Source of the DNA: Hirudinaria manillensis
Lineage: Eukaryota; Annelida; Clitellata; Hirudinida; Hirudinidae
Assembly: GCA_034509925.1 (NCBI GenBank)
Contig: CM067534.1
Location: forward strand, 3,638,501 to 3,702,500
Length of the DNA stretch: 64,000 bases
Direction: 5' to 3'
Shown here piece by piece: positions 34,547 through 43,736 of this stretch. The number at the start of each line of letters is the position of its first letter. Positions within the stretch are counted from its first letter, which is position 1. The notes below the pieces were generated by a model. That model did not search any database, was not told the DNA's origin, and worked only from the letters and a program-made list of their open reading frames with translations. Made by a program: the position numbers and the translations under genes.

Positions 34547-36088
34547 ATGGGGACTTTAAGTTTTTCCAAAGTATCGCCGATAGTATACTTATTGATAAGC
34601 ATCTTTTCCATATCATCGTGGGCGGACATAGTCGGTCTCTGGATGGAACTGCCATTGATGATAAAAGAACTTCCAGAGGGATGGAGTCTTCCATCTTACA
34701 TGTCACTGGTCGCCCAGTTGGCAAACGTGGTGCCGCTTGTGTATTTCATCGTATCCAGCATTTATTCCAAGCGGAGAAGTGCAGGGAATGATGTCCACAA
34801 CAAAACGGATATCCTTTTGTCCTTTGTAATCATTTCCGTGGAACTCCTGTCCATGTTTCTCATGTCCATCTTCTGGAATTACACGGTCATCATAGGCGGT
34901 CAAAATCGAAGCGTCGCCCTGTTAGCGTTGCTTTGCTGCAGTGGAGTTTGTAGTTGCTTGTCGTCATTGGTCTTTTTGCCCTACATGGCTCGCTATCCAG
35001 ACCATTACATATCGGCATATTACTTGGGCAATGGATTATGTGGAATCGTACCTGGATTGATAGCCTTATCTCAAGGCATTGGGGAAGAACCGCTGTGCGT
35101 GAATACTACTCTGACAAATAAAACATGCTCGAGTCTTAATTGTGAGGACTCACATCACTTTCAAATGGTACCTGAGTACCCTGCACCCAACTTTTCAGTT
35201 CAAGTTTATTTAATTTTTATTTGTTGCTTGTTAGCTATCAGCTTTCTGTCATTTTATTTTCTCAACTACACAAGATTAGTGAAGCATCAATTATCTAAAA
35301 ATGATCGGAATCAGAAACGGGCGAATTTCGTCGTGACAAATGGAATGAATCAGCGAAAGTCAAATGAAGTGACTGGAGATGAATTGCTTGCGATGGAACA
35401 ACATGCAAAACAATCCAATTGTAATTTCATCTATCAGTTGATCTTGACTGGCATTATTAATGCAGTTTACTATGGAGCAGTGCCTTCCTTATTACCCTTT
35501 TCCTGCCTACCATACGGAGATTCTACGTACAATCTGGCCCTCAGACTGTCATTCATGACTGGAGCCGTTGCCTCTGTTGCTGTCTTATTTCTCCCAGAAC
35601 CTAGCGGAAAAGTTGTAACGGCCATAGTTTCAGTTGGTTTGTTGAGCAGTGGATATCACTTAATATTGGCCTTGCAGAGTCCCCATCCAGTTTTGCAGTA
35701 CGAAGTTGCTGGGCCATTTCTAGCGGTGCGTTTTACGAACCTTCTGCATTACGAAATTTTACAAAAATGCCTTGGAACTATCTAAAAATTTGCTAAGAAT
35801 GGTACATTCAACAAAAGAATTTTCCTAACTTTGATTAGAAGTTACTATTTAAAGGGTGGAGTTAATTCGACGTTTGAATTACAGGTCGCCGGCGCTCTGG
35901 TCATGTCAATCTGCTTTTCTTATACCAGAGTGACAATAGCCGCTAAGCTTCATTCATTGAAAGGACGTCAGGCTCTGATGTGGTGTGGTGTATTGACTCA
36001 AATTGGAACCTTTTTTGGAACTATGATAACCTTTGCCATCATCAACTGGACTACCCTTCTTGTCAGAAAACCCCCTTGTAGCGGATGA
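34547..36088 (+). CDS. SLC52A: Riboflavin transporter, SLC52A family
   Basis: SLC52A proteins bring riboflavin across the plasma membrane and have about 11 membrane segments. Two exons join in phase 0: 34547-35725 (donor GTGCGT) and 35885-36088, giving 460 aa (human members 445-469). Family hallmarks are WADIVGLWMELPLMIKELPE with GWSLPSYMSLVAQLAN directly after it near residues 25-65, LGNGLCGIVPGLIALSQG, and LPFSCLPYGDSTYNLALRLS in the C-terminal half. I chose the ATG at 34547 rather than the upstream GTG. Between segments there is an extracellular-type loop with N-glycosylation sites (NTT, NKT, NFS). If intron retention occurs, the protein ends about 20 residues after the first exon and loses its last segments. 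A polyadenylation signal lies at 36181-36186. Confidence 0.95.
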
Positions 36089-37685
36089 TTGAACGTATGC
36101 AAACGTATACATACGTATGCGTTTCTACACCAATGAGCATTACTGGTGTAACTTCAAATGCACTTGTTCCACCTAGACAAAATAAAAATTAACCATTTTA
36201 TGGCTTGAATTAAATGCGCTGGTGCAAATAAATTCACGACAAATTGAGCCTTTGAACTTACATAAAATATGCCACATGCCACCATTCACCAGATGTTAGT
36301 GTGTGAACTTTTTTTTAAACTTCATCTCTACAAATCCATCTTTTCGTGATCAATTCTGTTTAAATATTCAGTGTAACCAATCCTTTAAGATGCTTTCGAA
36401 CCATTACTAAAACATTAAAGGTGACCGATCAACGATCAACATCAACTTAATCTTAAAGTAATTAAATTAGCGCCGGCAGTTGAATTCGTGTTTGGTCGCG
36501 TCATACACCATTTGAAATCGTTATTTATATTTATATTACCCAGAGACACGACCAATTTTTTTCGTGTGTTACTTCGCTACGGGCCCGTCTTAACGTTTAA
36601 CATTCGAGGAGACACACCATTTGTCGCCGTAAACACGAGTCTCTTAAGAATGATTGATAAGCACATACTTTGAATTGTTGATCATCATTATTAGTCATAA
36701 ATAAACAAATGGAATTTTAAAAATATGTAAAACGTATACATAATAACCCTTTCCCTGAGTCAAAATCTTGTCAATGTACCTGCTTACCAATATTTATTTT
36801 AAAAAATAAATCGTTCAAACTAATAACACCTGGAAGCCGCTTCGACTTTTACCCAAGTGGGTGCTAATCAATCCCTGCCTCAGCCTAATGACCACTACCG
36901 CTTCCCATCAAGAGCTGCGATGGAGCTATGTATGAACACAACAAAATAGATGAAGCCGTCACCAAAATGTGCTTGACAAACGAACCTTACAAAAACAGCT
37001 TCAATAGTTCTATATTTAATTAAAGTAATTTTATAATTATTTTGATACTTTCACTGTCATTTTTACTGAGTACAGTATTTTAAACAAATACTTCCAATTT
37101 CATTGAAACAATTTTGTGAGGTAATGTTTTATTTTCACCCATAAGTGAAAAAGCAGGTATGTATTTCAACAAATGACAGAACTGCTCATGTATATGCAGA
37201 ACTAGTTAATAAGAAATCAATGCAAAATAAAATAACCAAAAAATAGTGTGATTAGTGACAAATAGGAAATGAATAGAAATGATAACCAAACCAATACAAC
37301 AAATTTGTAAAAGTCGAAAAGACAAAGGCAAATAACTTTTATAATAGTTAAACGAATTTATAAAAAGCAATTTAAATAAAGCAAACTTAAAATGCAACAA
37401 ATATAAAAATTGCAAGTAACATTCTAACAATGAAAATGTTATAAAATTTAACCCAATAAACAAATAATATTAAAATAATAGATAAATTATATAACATTTT
37501 ATTTTTAATCAAATGATAAATTAGAAAATGTTTTTCAAAAATTAAACGATCAAGCCTTTCAACAACTTCCGATTATGTTGAAGGGGAAGCCGGCAGAACG
37601 TTCTTTTCGCCGCATGCTCTTAGGTGGGTTGGTCGTAAGACCGTTATCGCATAGCTTTGAATTTTTTTTTCAAATTAATAAAGAT
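36089..37685. other. Intergenic between SLC52A and snoRNA array
   Basis: No coding exon is visible. The last 120 bases before the first U14 copy are less AT-rich, with TTCTTTTCGCCGC and a donor-like CTTAG|GTGGGT at about 37620, which could be the first exon of a host transcript. This is only a suggestion. Confidence 0.4.
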
Positions 37686-37769
37686 GGAACGGTATGATGA
37701 AAATTGAAACATTCGCAGCTGTCGTCTGATTTGTGATGTTCAATTCCTTCCTTGGATGTCTGACGTTCC
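37686..37769 (+). ncRNA. SNORD14: U14 snoRNA (SNORD14), unit 1
   Basis: U14 is a box C/D RNA needed for 18S rRNA processing and for 2'-O-methylation of 18S near C462. Box C ATGATGA, D' CTGA, C' GTGATGT and D TCTGA are in place. CATTCGCAG (domain A) pairs with 18S CTGCGAATG, and CCTTCCTTGGATGT (domain B) pairs with 18S ACATCCAAGGAAGG. The closing stem is GGAACG/CGTTCC, differing from the GGAAAG/CTTTCC of the other three copies by a compensatory pair. Confidence 0.95.
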
Positions 37770-37842
37770 GATTAGGATAATTTTTTATTCTGTTGACCCG
37801 TGACGGGATGCGGCCGCTGTCGGTCGTAGTCTAGTTTCGGAG

Positions 37843-37980
37843 TGCCCAGATCGAAGCCGAGGAACCTGTAATTCATTTGGGTTTGTCGGTCAAAAACTGA
37901 GGCCAGAGAAAGGATCTCTTTAACGGTCGCTCGTCGGTCGATTGTACGGCTTCGGGCACTTACCCAGGAGATCGACAAGA
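37843..37980 (+). ncRNA. H/ACA snoRNA, unit 1
   Basis: Two hairpins are joined by an H box and followed by ACA three bases before the 3' end. Hairpin 1 is closed by GCC/GGC with an inner AACCT/GGGTT stem. The H box is AGAGAA. Hairpin 2 is closed by GATCTC/GAGATC, with inner GCTCG/CGGGC and apical GTCG/CGGC. The tail is GACAAGA. The apical pair here differs from GCTG/CAGC in the other copies, and both can pair. I have not assigned the pseudouridine target. Confidence 0.85.
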
Positions 37981-38002
37981 ATGGAGGATGTTTTATGGTG
38001 CA

Positions 38003-38071
38003 TGGCAATGATGATTCCTGATTAGTCTTTCTTAATCAGATGATGAACACTTTCGCCCCTATCTGATGCCA
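38003..38071 (+). ncRNA. Box C/D snoRNA 'CD2' (28S guide), unit 1
   Basis: Box C ATGATGA, C' TGATGAA and D CTGA lie between a TGGCA/TGCCA closing stem. CTTTCGCCCCTAT before box D is complementary to 28S rRNA ATAGGGGCGAAAG. A second stretch, GATTAGTCTTTC, is complementary to GAAAGACTAATC directly adjoining and overlapping it in 28S. I cannot name the mammalian counterpart with certainty. Confidence 0.85.
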
Positions 38072-38104
38072 GCGCAAGAAAGTATTAAATTAAATTGATA
38101 ACTT

Positions 38105-38181
38105 TGTCGAAATGATGTTTTATAATGCATAGTTCATCTTACCAATACTATGGTGACAATTATCTAGTCAACTGATCGACA
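38105..38181 (+). ncRNA. Box C/D snoRNA 'CD3', unit 1
   Basis: A perfect TGTCGA/TCGACA stem encloses box C ATGATGT (last base off consensus) and box D CTGA. GCATAGTTCAT in the 5' half is complementary to 28S ATGAACTATGC. The stretch before box D has no rRNA match that I recognise. Confidence 0.75.
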
Positions 38182-38203
38182 TACATAATGATGATTTGGA
38201 TTT

Positions 38204-38283
38204 GTTGGCAGTGATGCATCAATATTTGCTATCATAGTTTACTGTGATGAAGGAAAAACTACCACTAAGATCTCTGAGCCAAC
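38204..38283 (+). ncRNA. Box C/D snoRNA 'CD4' (28S guide), unit 1
   Basis: The closing stem is GTTGGC/GCCAAC, with box C GTGATGC, C' TGATGAA and D CTGA. CTACCACTAAGATCT before box D pairs with 28S AGATCTTGGTGGTAG, with one G-U. Confidence 0.8.
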
Positions 38284-38373
38284 TCTTATTTTACTGTATG
38301 TTATTGTAACTTGGTGAAGCAGTTTTCCTATATTTTATTCAGGAAAATTCAATGTAATAGTTTTGTAATTATC

Positions 38374-38446
38374 TTGTGCAATGATGCTTTCTCACACTTG
38401 AAATCCAAATATTTTTGATGTGGACAAAGTATAAGACTGAGCACAA
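38374..38446 (+). ncRNA. Box C/D snoRNA 'CD5', unit 1
   Basis: The closing stem is TTGTGC/GCACAA, with box C ATGATGC, C' TGATGTG and D CTGA. The guide before box D differs between copies (AAAGTATAAGA here, AAAACATAAGA in the others), and I have no target for it. Confidence 0.7.
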
Positions 38447-38478
38447 CCTAAGTATGTAATATTGATGGACAGAAATTA

Positions 38479-38563
38479 TGGAAAGTATGATGAAAATTGA
38501 AACATTCGCAGCTGTTGTCTGATTTGTGATGTTCAATTCCTTCCTTGGATGTCTGACTTTCCA
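38479..38563 (+). ncRNA. SNORD14: U14 snoRNA (SNORD14), unit 2
   Basis: The copy is intact, with stem TGGAAAG/CTTTCCA, boxes C, D', C' and D, and both 18S-pairing domains. Confidence 0.95.
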
Positions 38564-38638
38564 TTTAGGAAATTTAGGTTTTCATTTATTTGCAAAGACA
38601 CCAGGTGTGACCAAAGTTGGTCATGGTCTGTGTTCTGG

Positions 38639-38776
38639 TGCCTAGATCGAAGCCGATGAACCTGTAATTCATTTAGGTTTGTCGATCAAAAACTGAGGCA
38701 AGAAGAAGGATCTCTTTAACGGTCGCTCGTTGGCTGATTCTACAGCTTCGGGCACTTACCCAGGAGGTCGACAAGA
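38639..38776 (+). ncRNA. H/ACA snoRNA, unit 2
   Basis: The layout is as in unit 1. Hairpin 2 closes with GATCTC/GAGGTC (one T-G pair) and has apical GCTG/CAGC; the H box is AGAAGA and ACA is three bases from the end. Confidence 0.85.
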
Positions 38777-38798
38777 ATGACAGATGTTTTATGGTGCT

Positions 38799-38867
38799 TG
38801 GCAATGATGATTCCTGATTAGTCTTTCTTAATCAGATGATGAACACTTTCGCCCCTATCTGATGCCA
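38799..38867 (+). ncRNA. Box C/D snoRNA 'CD2', unit 2
   Basis: Boxes, TGGCA/TGCCA stem and both 28S-complementary stretches are the same as in unit 1. Confidence 0.85.
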
Positions 38868-38898
38868 GAGCAAAAATGTATTAACTTATTAATGATTT

Positions 38899-38975
38899 TG
38901 TCGAAATGATGTGTTATAACGCATAGTTCATCTTACCAAGATTATGGTGACAATTATCTAGTCAGCTGATCGACG
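38899..38975 (+). ncRNA. Box C/D snoRNA 'CD3', unit 2
   Basis: The stem is TGTCGA/TCGACG, its outer pair now T-G. GCATAGTTCATCTTA and box D are kept. Confidence 0.7.
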
Positions 38976-38996
38976 TTTCATGATATTTGAAGATTT

Positions 38997-39076
38997 GTCA
39001 GCAGTGATGCATTAATATTTGCTATCATAGTATACAGTGATGAAGGAAAACCTACCACTAAGATCTCTGAGCTGAC
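38997..39076 (+). ncRNA. Box C/D snoRNA 'CD4', unit 2
   Basis: The stem is GTCAGC/GCTGAC, against GTTGGC/GCCAAC in unit 1: two compensatory base pairs. The guide CTACCACTAAGATCT is unchanged. Confidence 0.85.
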
Positions 39077-39106
39077 TGGTATATAATTGTTTACTTTAGC
39101 TTGATC

Positions 39107-39182
39107 AATCGGCTGTGATGATTTATAAAATCACACACTTGACCTGAATAACATTTGATGTACATGTTTTTCTGAGCTGATT
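39107..39182 (+). ncRNA. Box C/D snoRNA 'CD6', unit 2
   Basis: The stem AATCGGC/GCTGATT encloses box C GTGATGA, D' CTGA, C' TGATGT and D CTGA. It is present only in units 2 and 3. I have no rRNA target for AATCACACACTTGAC before D'. Confidence 0.75.
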
Positions 39183-39237
39183 TGAGTTTATGGAAAATTA
39201 TGTGTAATAACCATTTTATAGTATTGCTGAAGATGTC

Positions 39238-39310
39238 TTGTGCAATGATGCTTTCTCACACTTGAAATCCAATCATTTTTGATGTGGACAAAACATAAGA
39301 CTGAGCACAA
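39238..39310 (+). ncRNA. Box C/D snoRNA 'CD5', unit 2
   Basis: The TTGTGC/GCACAA stem and all boxes are intact. Confidence 0.7.
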
Positions 39311-39338
39311 CCTAACTTTATAATATTGATTGCCAGAA

Positions 39339-39423
39339 TTGGAAAGTATGATGAAAATTGAAATTCGCAGCTGTTGTCTGATTTGTGATGTTCAATTCCT
39401 TCCTTGGATGTCTGACTTTCCAA
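39339..39423 (+). ncRNA. SNORD14: U14 snoRNA (SNORD14), unit 3, domain A shortened
   Basis: Stem TTGGAAAG/CTTTCCAA, boxes and domain B are intact. Two bases are missing (GAAATTCGCAG instead of GAAACATTCGCAG), which removes the C of CATTCGCAG and shortens pairing with 18S by one base. Confidence 0.9.
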
Positions 39424-39493
39424 TTAGTTTTTATATGCATTTTATATTTTATATACTAGGTGTGACCAAAGTTGGTCATGGCCTTTGTTCTGG

Positions 39494-39631
39494 TGCCTAG
39501 ATCGAAGCCGATGAACCTGTAATTCATTTAGGTTTGTCGGTCAAAAACTGAGGCAAGAAGAAGGATCTCTTTAACGGTCGCTCGTTGGCTGATTCCACAG
39601 CTTCGGGCACTTACCCAGGAGATCGACAAGA
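39494..39631 (+). ncRNA. H/ACA snoRNA, unit 3
   Basis: The layout is as in the other units: hairpin 2 closed by GATCTC/GAGATC, apical GCTG/CAGC, ACA three bases from the end. Confidence 0.85.
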
Positions 39632-39653
39632 ATGGAGGATGTTTTATGGTGCA

Positions 39654-39722
39654 TGGCAATGATGATTCCTGATTAGTCTTTCTTAATTGGATGATGAACA
39701 CTTTCGCCCCTATCTGATGCCA
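39654..39722 (+). ncRNA. Box C/D snoRNA 'CD2', unit 3
   Basis: The boxes and guide CTTTCGCCCCTAT are kept. TTAATTGG replaces TTAATCAG before C'. Confidence 0.85.
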
Positions 39723-39755
39723 GCGCAAGAAAGTATTAAATTAAATTGATAACTT

Positions 39756-39832
39756 TGTCGAAATGATGTTTTATAATGCATAGTTCATCTTACCAATACT
39801 ATGGTGACAATTATCTAGTCAACTGATCGACA
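39756..39832 (+). ncRNA. Box C/D snoRNA 'CD3', unit 3
   Basis: The sequence is nearly identical to unit 1, with stem TGTCGA/TCGACA. Confidence 0.75.
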
Positions 39833-39854
39833 TACATAATGATGATTTGGATTT

Positions 39855-39934
39855 GTTGGCAGTGATGCATCAATATTTGCTATCATAGTTTACTGTGATG
39901 AAGGAAAAACTACCACTAAGATCTCTGAGCCGAC
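39855..39934 (+). ncRNA. Box C/D snoRNA 'CD4', unit 3
   Basis: The stem is GTTGGC/GCCGAC, with one T-G pair relative to unit 1. Guide and boxes are intact. Confidence 0.8.
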
Positions 39935-39971
39935 TCCTATTTTACTTATGATATGTTATTTTAACTTGGTT

Positions 39972-40047
39972 AATCAGCTGTGATGATTTATAAAATCACA
40001 CACTTGACCTGAATTACAATTGATGTATATTTTTTTCTGAGCTGATT
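39972..40047 (+). ncRNA. Box C/D snoRNA 'CD6', unit 3
   Basis: The stem AATCAGC/GCTGATT is fully paired where unit 2 has a G-T pair. Boxes C, D', C' and D are kept. Confidence 0.75.
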
Positions 40048-40103
40048 TGAGTATAAGGAAATTTATCTATGTGTAATAACCATTTTATATTGCTAAAGAC
40101 GTC

Positions 40104-40176
40104 TTGTGCAATGGTGCTTTCTCACACTTGAAATCCAATCATTTTTGATGTGGACAAAACATAAGACTGAGCACAA
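40104..40176 (+). ncRNA. Box C/D snoRNA 'CD5', unit 3, weak box C
   Basis: The stem and box D are kept, but box C reads ATGGTGC instead of ATGATGC, which may impair the kink-turn. Confidence 0.55.
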
Positions 40177-40206
40177 CCTAAGTTTATAATATTTGTGGAA
40201 AAATTA

Positions 40207-40291
40207 TGGAAAGTATGATGAAAATTGAAACATTCGCAGCTGTTGTCTGATTTGTGATGTTCAATTCCTTCCTTGGATGTCTGACTTTCCA
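40207..40291 (+). ncRNA. SNORD14: U14 snoRNA (SNORD14), unit 4
   Basis: The copy is intact, with both 18S-pairing domains and stem TGGAAAG/CTTTCCA. Confidence 0.95.
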
Positions 40292-40359
40292 ATTATAAGT
40301 TTTTATGTATTTGTCCTGTTGCCAGGTGTGACCGAAGTTGGTCACGACTTATTTTCTGG

Positions 40360-40497
40360 TGCCTAGATCGAAGCCGAGGAACCTGTAATTCATTTGGGTT
40401 TGTCGGTCAAAAACTGAGGCCAGAGGAAGGATCTCTTTAACGGTCGCTCGTCGGCTGATTCTACAGCTTCGGGCACTTACCCAGGGGATCGACAAGA
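40360..40497 (+). ncRNA. H/ACA snoRNA, unit 4
   Basis: Hairpin 2 closes with GATCTC/GGGATC (one T-G pair), the H box is AGAGGA and ACA lies three bases from the end. Confidence 0.85.
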
Positions 40498-40518
40498 ATG
40501 GTGGATGTTTTATGGTGC

Positions 40519-40589
40519 CTGGCAATGATGATTCCTGATTAGTCTTTCTTAATCAGATGATGAACACTTTCGCCCCTATCTGATGCCGG
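40519..40589 (+). ncRNA. Box C/D snoRNA 'CD2', unit 4
   Basis: The stem is CTGGCA/TGCCGG, with boxes and 28S guide intact. The repeat unit stops right after this gene. Confidence 0.85.
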
Positions 40590-41111
40590 CATTACATTTA
40601 ATTTATTTGTTATTTCTTTTGGAGATTTTTGTCAGATTTGGTTGAAGGAAAATTCGTAAAATAATTGGCAATAAAATAAACCCACACACTTGTGTTGCTG
40701 GTTGGTTTGTTTTATTTTATTTGGGGTAAAAACTTTAGATTTTATTGGGGTAATTAATGGTATTAGATTTATTTGATGTTGAGACACCACTTGGTTTGTA
40801 GCACTAAGAATTTGTTAAAATTGTTGTTAGTCGTGAACTGGTTCAATCCTCTTCATTTTGTTATGGTTGAATATTCCTGCCCTCGTTGGCTGTAAAGTAA
40901 TTTAATTTTTTTAGATTGTAATTTTGATTAATTTTATAAAATGTGAACTTTTTATAACTATTTAAATTGCATAACAATGCTATGTAAAACTTGATTTTTT
41001 AAAAAATACTGTTAATACGTTTATGTATCACTTGATGTCAATAAATAATTGAATAATCTTCATGTTATTACTTCAAAAGCTTTTTGGGTTGTCGATACTG
41101 GGGATTGTTAT
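40590..41111. other. Gap between snoRNA array and first channel gene
   Basis: The sequence is AT-rich, with no box C/D or H/ACA motif set that I can recognise and no exon. Confidence 0.5.
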
Positions 41112-43736
41112 TCAATCTATTACTAATTTTAGCTTAGGCTTAGGTAAAAACTTTCTAACTTCCTCGGGTGTATCTGTTCGGTGATTCTCCTTCTGCAATT
41201 TATAAGAAATATAAATATTTGTAATCTATCTATATAAATAAAAATGCAAGGTGTGTTTGTATCATGTAAATGTTCCCTGAAATTAAAAATACGTTTTTTT
41301 TTTCGAAAATCCTGCCATGTCGCCACGGACATGAAAAAGCTTAAAATGTCTTGACCCTCAAGCATTGTGAAATTGTAAAAATAAACATATTAGAAAATGT
41401 CTTTCTTATAAAATTAATCAGATTGAGCCACAGCAACGCGTGCTGGACACCTCTATAAATATTTCTCTATGAATGCTGTGAAACCCGATAGAATATAATT
41501 CAGATTTCATACTGAAATTTTGATTCAATTTTACTAGATCGAGTTGGTTTTTGATTACTAGATATTCATAAAATTAATTGTGGAATTATTAAATTAACTT
41601 GGAATTTATCACACTGGGAAACCAGCTAACCTGTAATCTGATGACGACAAAAAAACCAGCTTGGAACGCCAAGTAAATGAACCCAAATGATCCCATTACG
41701 ATGATATCGATCGTTCGTCCAAGTTCCGTAGATTTCTGCTTGGTAATCATTGGACACCAACTTGAATTGTTCGCTAAGGTATAAGAGATTAATGGCTTGC
41801 TTTGCGTCCAACTATTTATAATTGATCCGGAAATAGACTGCCATATGCAGATACAGCACAGTATCATCATGGAGCCCAGTACATACTTATCCTGTGATTG
41901 CATAAAAAATTACTTATGTAGTCTTGAGGTTTAATCTGTCGAGGAAAACATGTCACGTGGCAATACAAACTAGATATGTAAGGTACGATATCTTCGGAAG
42001 ACTCTTGTTAACGACCAATTTGAAAGTAACTGTGGTCAGGACAAGTAGAAAGGTCAAAGGTAGCCTTGATTCAGGCGTTTCCAGTTGCACGGTAAACGTC
42101 GCAAAGGAGAGACTGCATATAGCAAACTGTAACATGGATTGTTCATATTTAAATTGTAGGTGATTTATTAACAATTTATTGAATTACAGCTTACAAGAGA
42201 CCAATAAAAATTGTAACAAAATACGTACCATGATAACAATGACATTGTATATAAAAAACTGTGGTCTTCTGGCCGCTTTTGTGGCAACACAGAAACAGGG
42301 ATACACCAGCTTTTTCTTGTGAACCGTCTTTACACTTAATTTCGTCCACACTTCAACCGATTTGTGGATCTGCCATTCCTGAGCTGCACTGAAAGCTCCG
42401 GCATTGACTGAACTGGTGTCGTCTGGAATGAATTCCATCTCAAAGGCCTGTCTCTCACTGGTGACTGTGATTGTGAGATCCTGCGATCATTTGCATCCAT
42501 TTTTATCGCCATTCGCAATTTGTCATTTACTTGAACTTGATAAATCTGAGAAATTTAACCTACCCGGCATTATTAAAATTGAAGGTAGAGAATACTTTGA
42601 TATTACTTTAGTTCAGAACCAATTAATGATTAACGCGATTAATATTTTAAAATGTTGGATAAAACCGCTCGTCTGTGAATCAATTTTGGTTTAATCAAGA
42701 CAAAACTGGAGACTTTTAGCCATACCTTATAGTTGTTAGTATTAATACCTTTTGGCCATATCTTGTAGTCGCTGGTAGAAATAGCTAATAGTATAATATC
42801 TTTTAGCCATACCTTACAGTCTGTCGTATTAATACTTTTTATTCTCTAACGCAAGCTAACCTGAGTGTCGAAAGGGAACTTATGAAGTTCCATGAACTCG
42901 AAGAATTGAGATGCACTTGTCTTACGTTTCTCAACGATCCAGGCCTTGCCACATTCGTCGATTTGAAGGAATTGTGTCGTGTTGTACTGAAGTTCACCGA
43001 TACCGTTAGCGATGCTCACCTTGGGATTCCAGAATTGAGACAAGTCTGCACCAAGTTTTTCTCTCTAGAAAGTTACCAGAGAAAATAAGCTCTTTCATGA
43101 GTATTCTGCATCTACATTAATTAACAGCAATAAATATTAGTAATTAATACGGCTTTTTCATAACTTGTTATCTTATTTTTGCACATATATGTCAAGAAAT
43201 TAGGATACACACTATAGACGATGTACATAGTGTCAATGCCTCAAATTGTTTCATTTAAGTTCTTAGCCAGATTCTACAAGTTTGTATCAAGAGAAACTCA
43301 AGACCGGGGAGCAATGCATCCCAACGAGGCAAACGTAGTGTAGTTTTGATAATTTCAACTGGTACCGTCTTGTCATCATCAAGTAATGGTTCTCTCCATC
43401 TGAGATGGACCATCACCTCGGCCGAATAGCGATCATGTGATGTGTCAATGGCACCGATTTTCAAGAAATTCACCTTCACGAACACAAAGACCTGAATCCC
43501 GAATCACATAATTTAAAAAAAAAACTCGAAAGGCTTTGTTTAAAGCCGACCTTTTCCAAAGTTTCACTTTCGAGAAGTGGCTGAGGAAGGAATCTCTTTG
43601 GATCAGGGATTCTAATAAGTCTTGGCTTTGATAGAATTTGTTTGTCGTTTTGTTTCAAAGTTAGTAAATGATCTTTCAGAAGATTCTCCAAACTTTTGAT
43701 TTGAAGAATGAAGAGCTTGTGTTTATTGTCTTCCAT
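41112..43736 (-). CDS. Pentameric ligand-gated ion channel subunit, Cys-less, copy 1
   Basis: The product is an orphan member of the Cys-loop receptor superfamily. Seven exons join in phase 0: 43551-43736, 43366-43491, 42861-43064, 42229-42480, 41971-42126, 41631-41891, 41112-41192, giving 421 aa from ATG 43736. The extracellular half contains WNPKVSIANGIGELQYNTTQ and FEFMELHKFPFDTQ, the equivalent of the FPFDxQ signature, but the Cys pair that defines the Cys-loop is absent. TM1 follows ARRPQFFIY (about residues 242-268), TM2 is RLPLTFLLVLTTVTFKLVV (about 275-297), TM3 starts DKYVLGSMM (309), and TM4 is about 372-393. The ligand and ion selectivity cannot be read from sequence. There is no obvious N-terminal signal peptide, so a 5' exon may be missing. 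Confidence 0.85.

Larger units (their letters stand above)
37686..40589 (+). repeat. Tandem array of snoRNA-bearing units
   Basis: Four units follow each other; the U14 starts are at 37686, 38479, 39339 and 40207, so the steps are 793, 860 and 868 bp. The order per unit is U14, H/ACA, CD2, CD3, CD4, (CD6), CD5. Unit 1 lacks CD6, and unit 4 stops after CD2. In units 2-4 an additional hairpin (CCAG/CTGG enclosing TGACC/GGTCA) sits just before the H/ACA gene. Short open frames in the array are not coding. Confidence 0.9.

Noticed and set aside
37772..39728. Small conserved proteins in the snoRNA array (minus strand, 66-78 aa)
   Set aside because: The repeated open frames run antisense across the H/ACA and CD2 genes and are shadows of RNA conservation.
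37686..40589. CRISPR array or satellite DNA
   Set aside because: The units are long, non-identical and carry box C/D, H and ACA motifs with paired stems, which explains the conservation as snoRNA genes.
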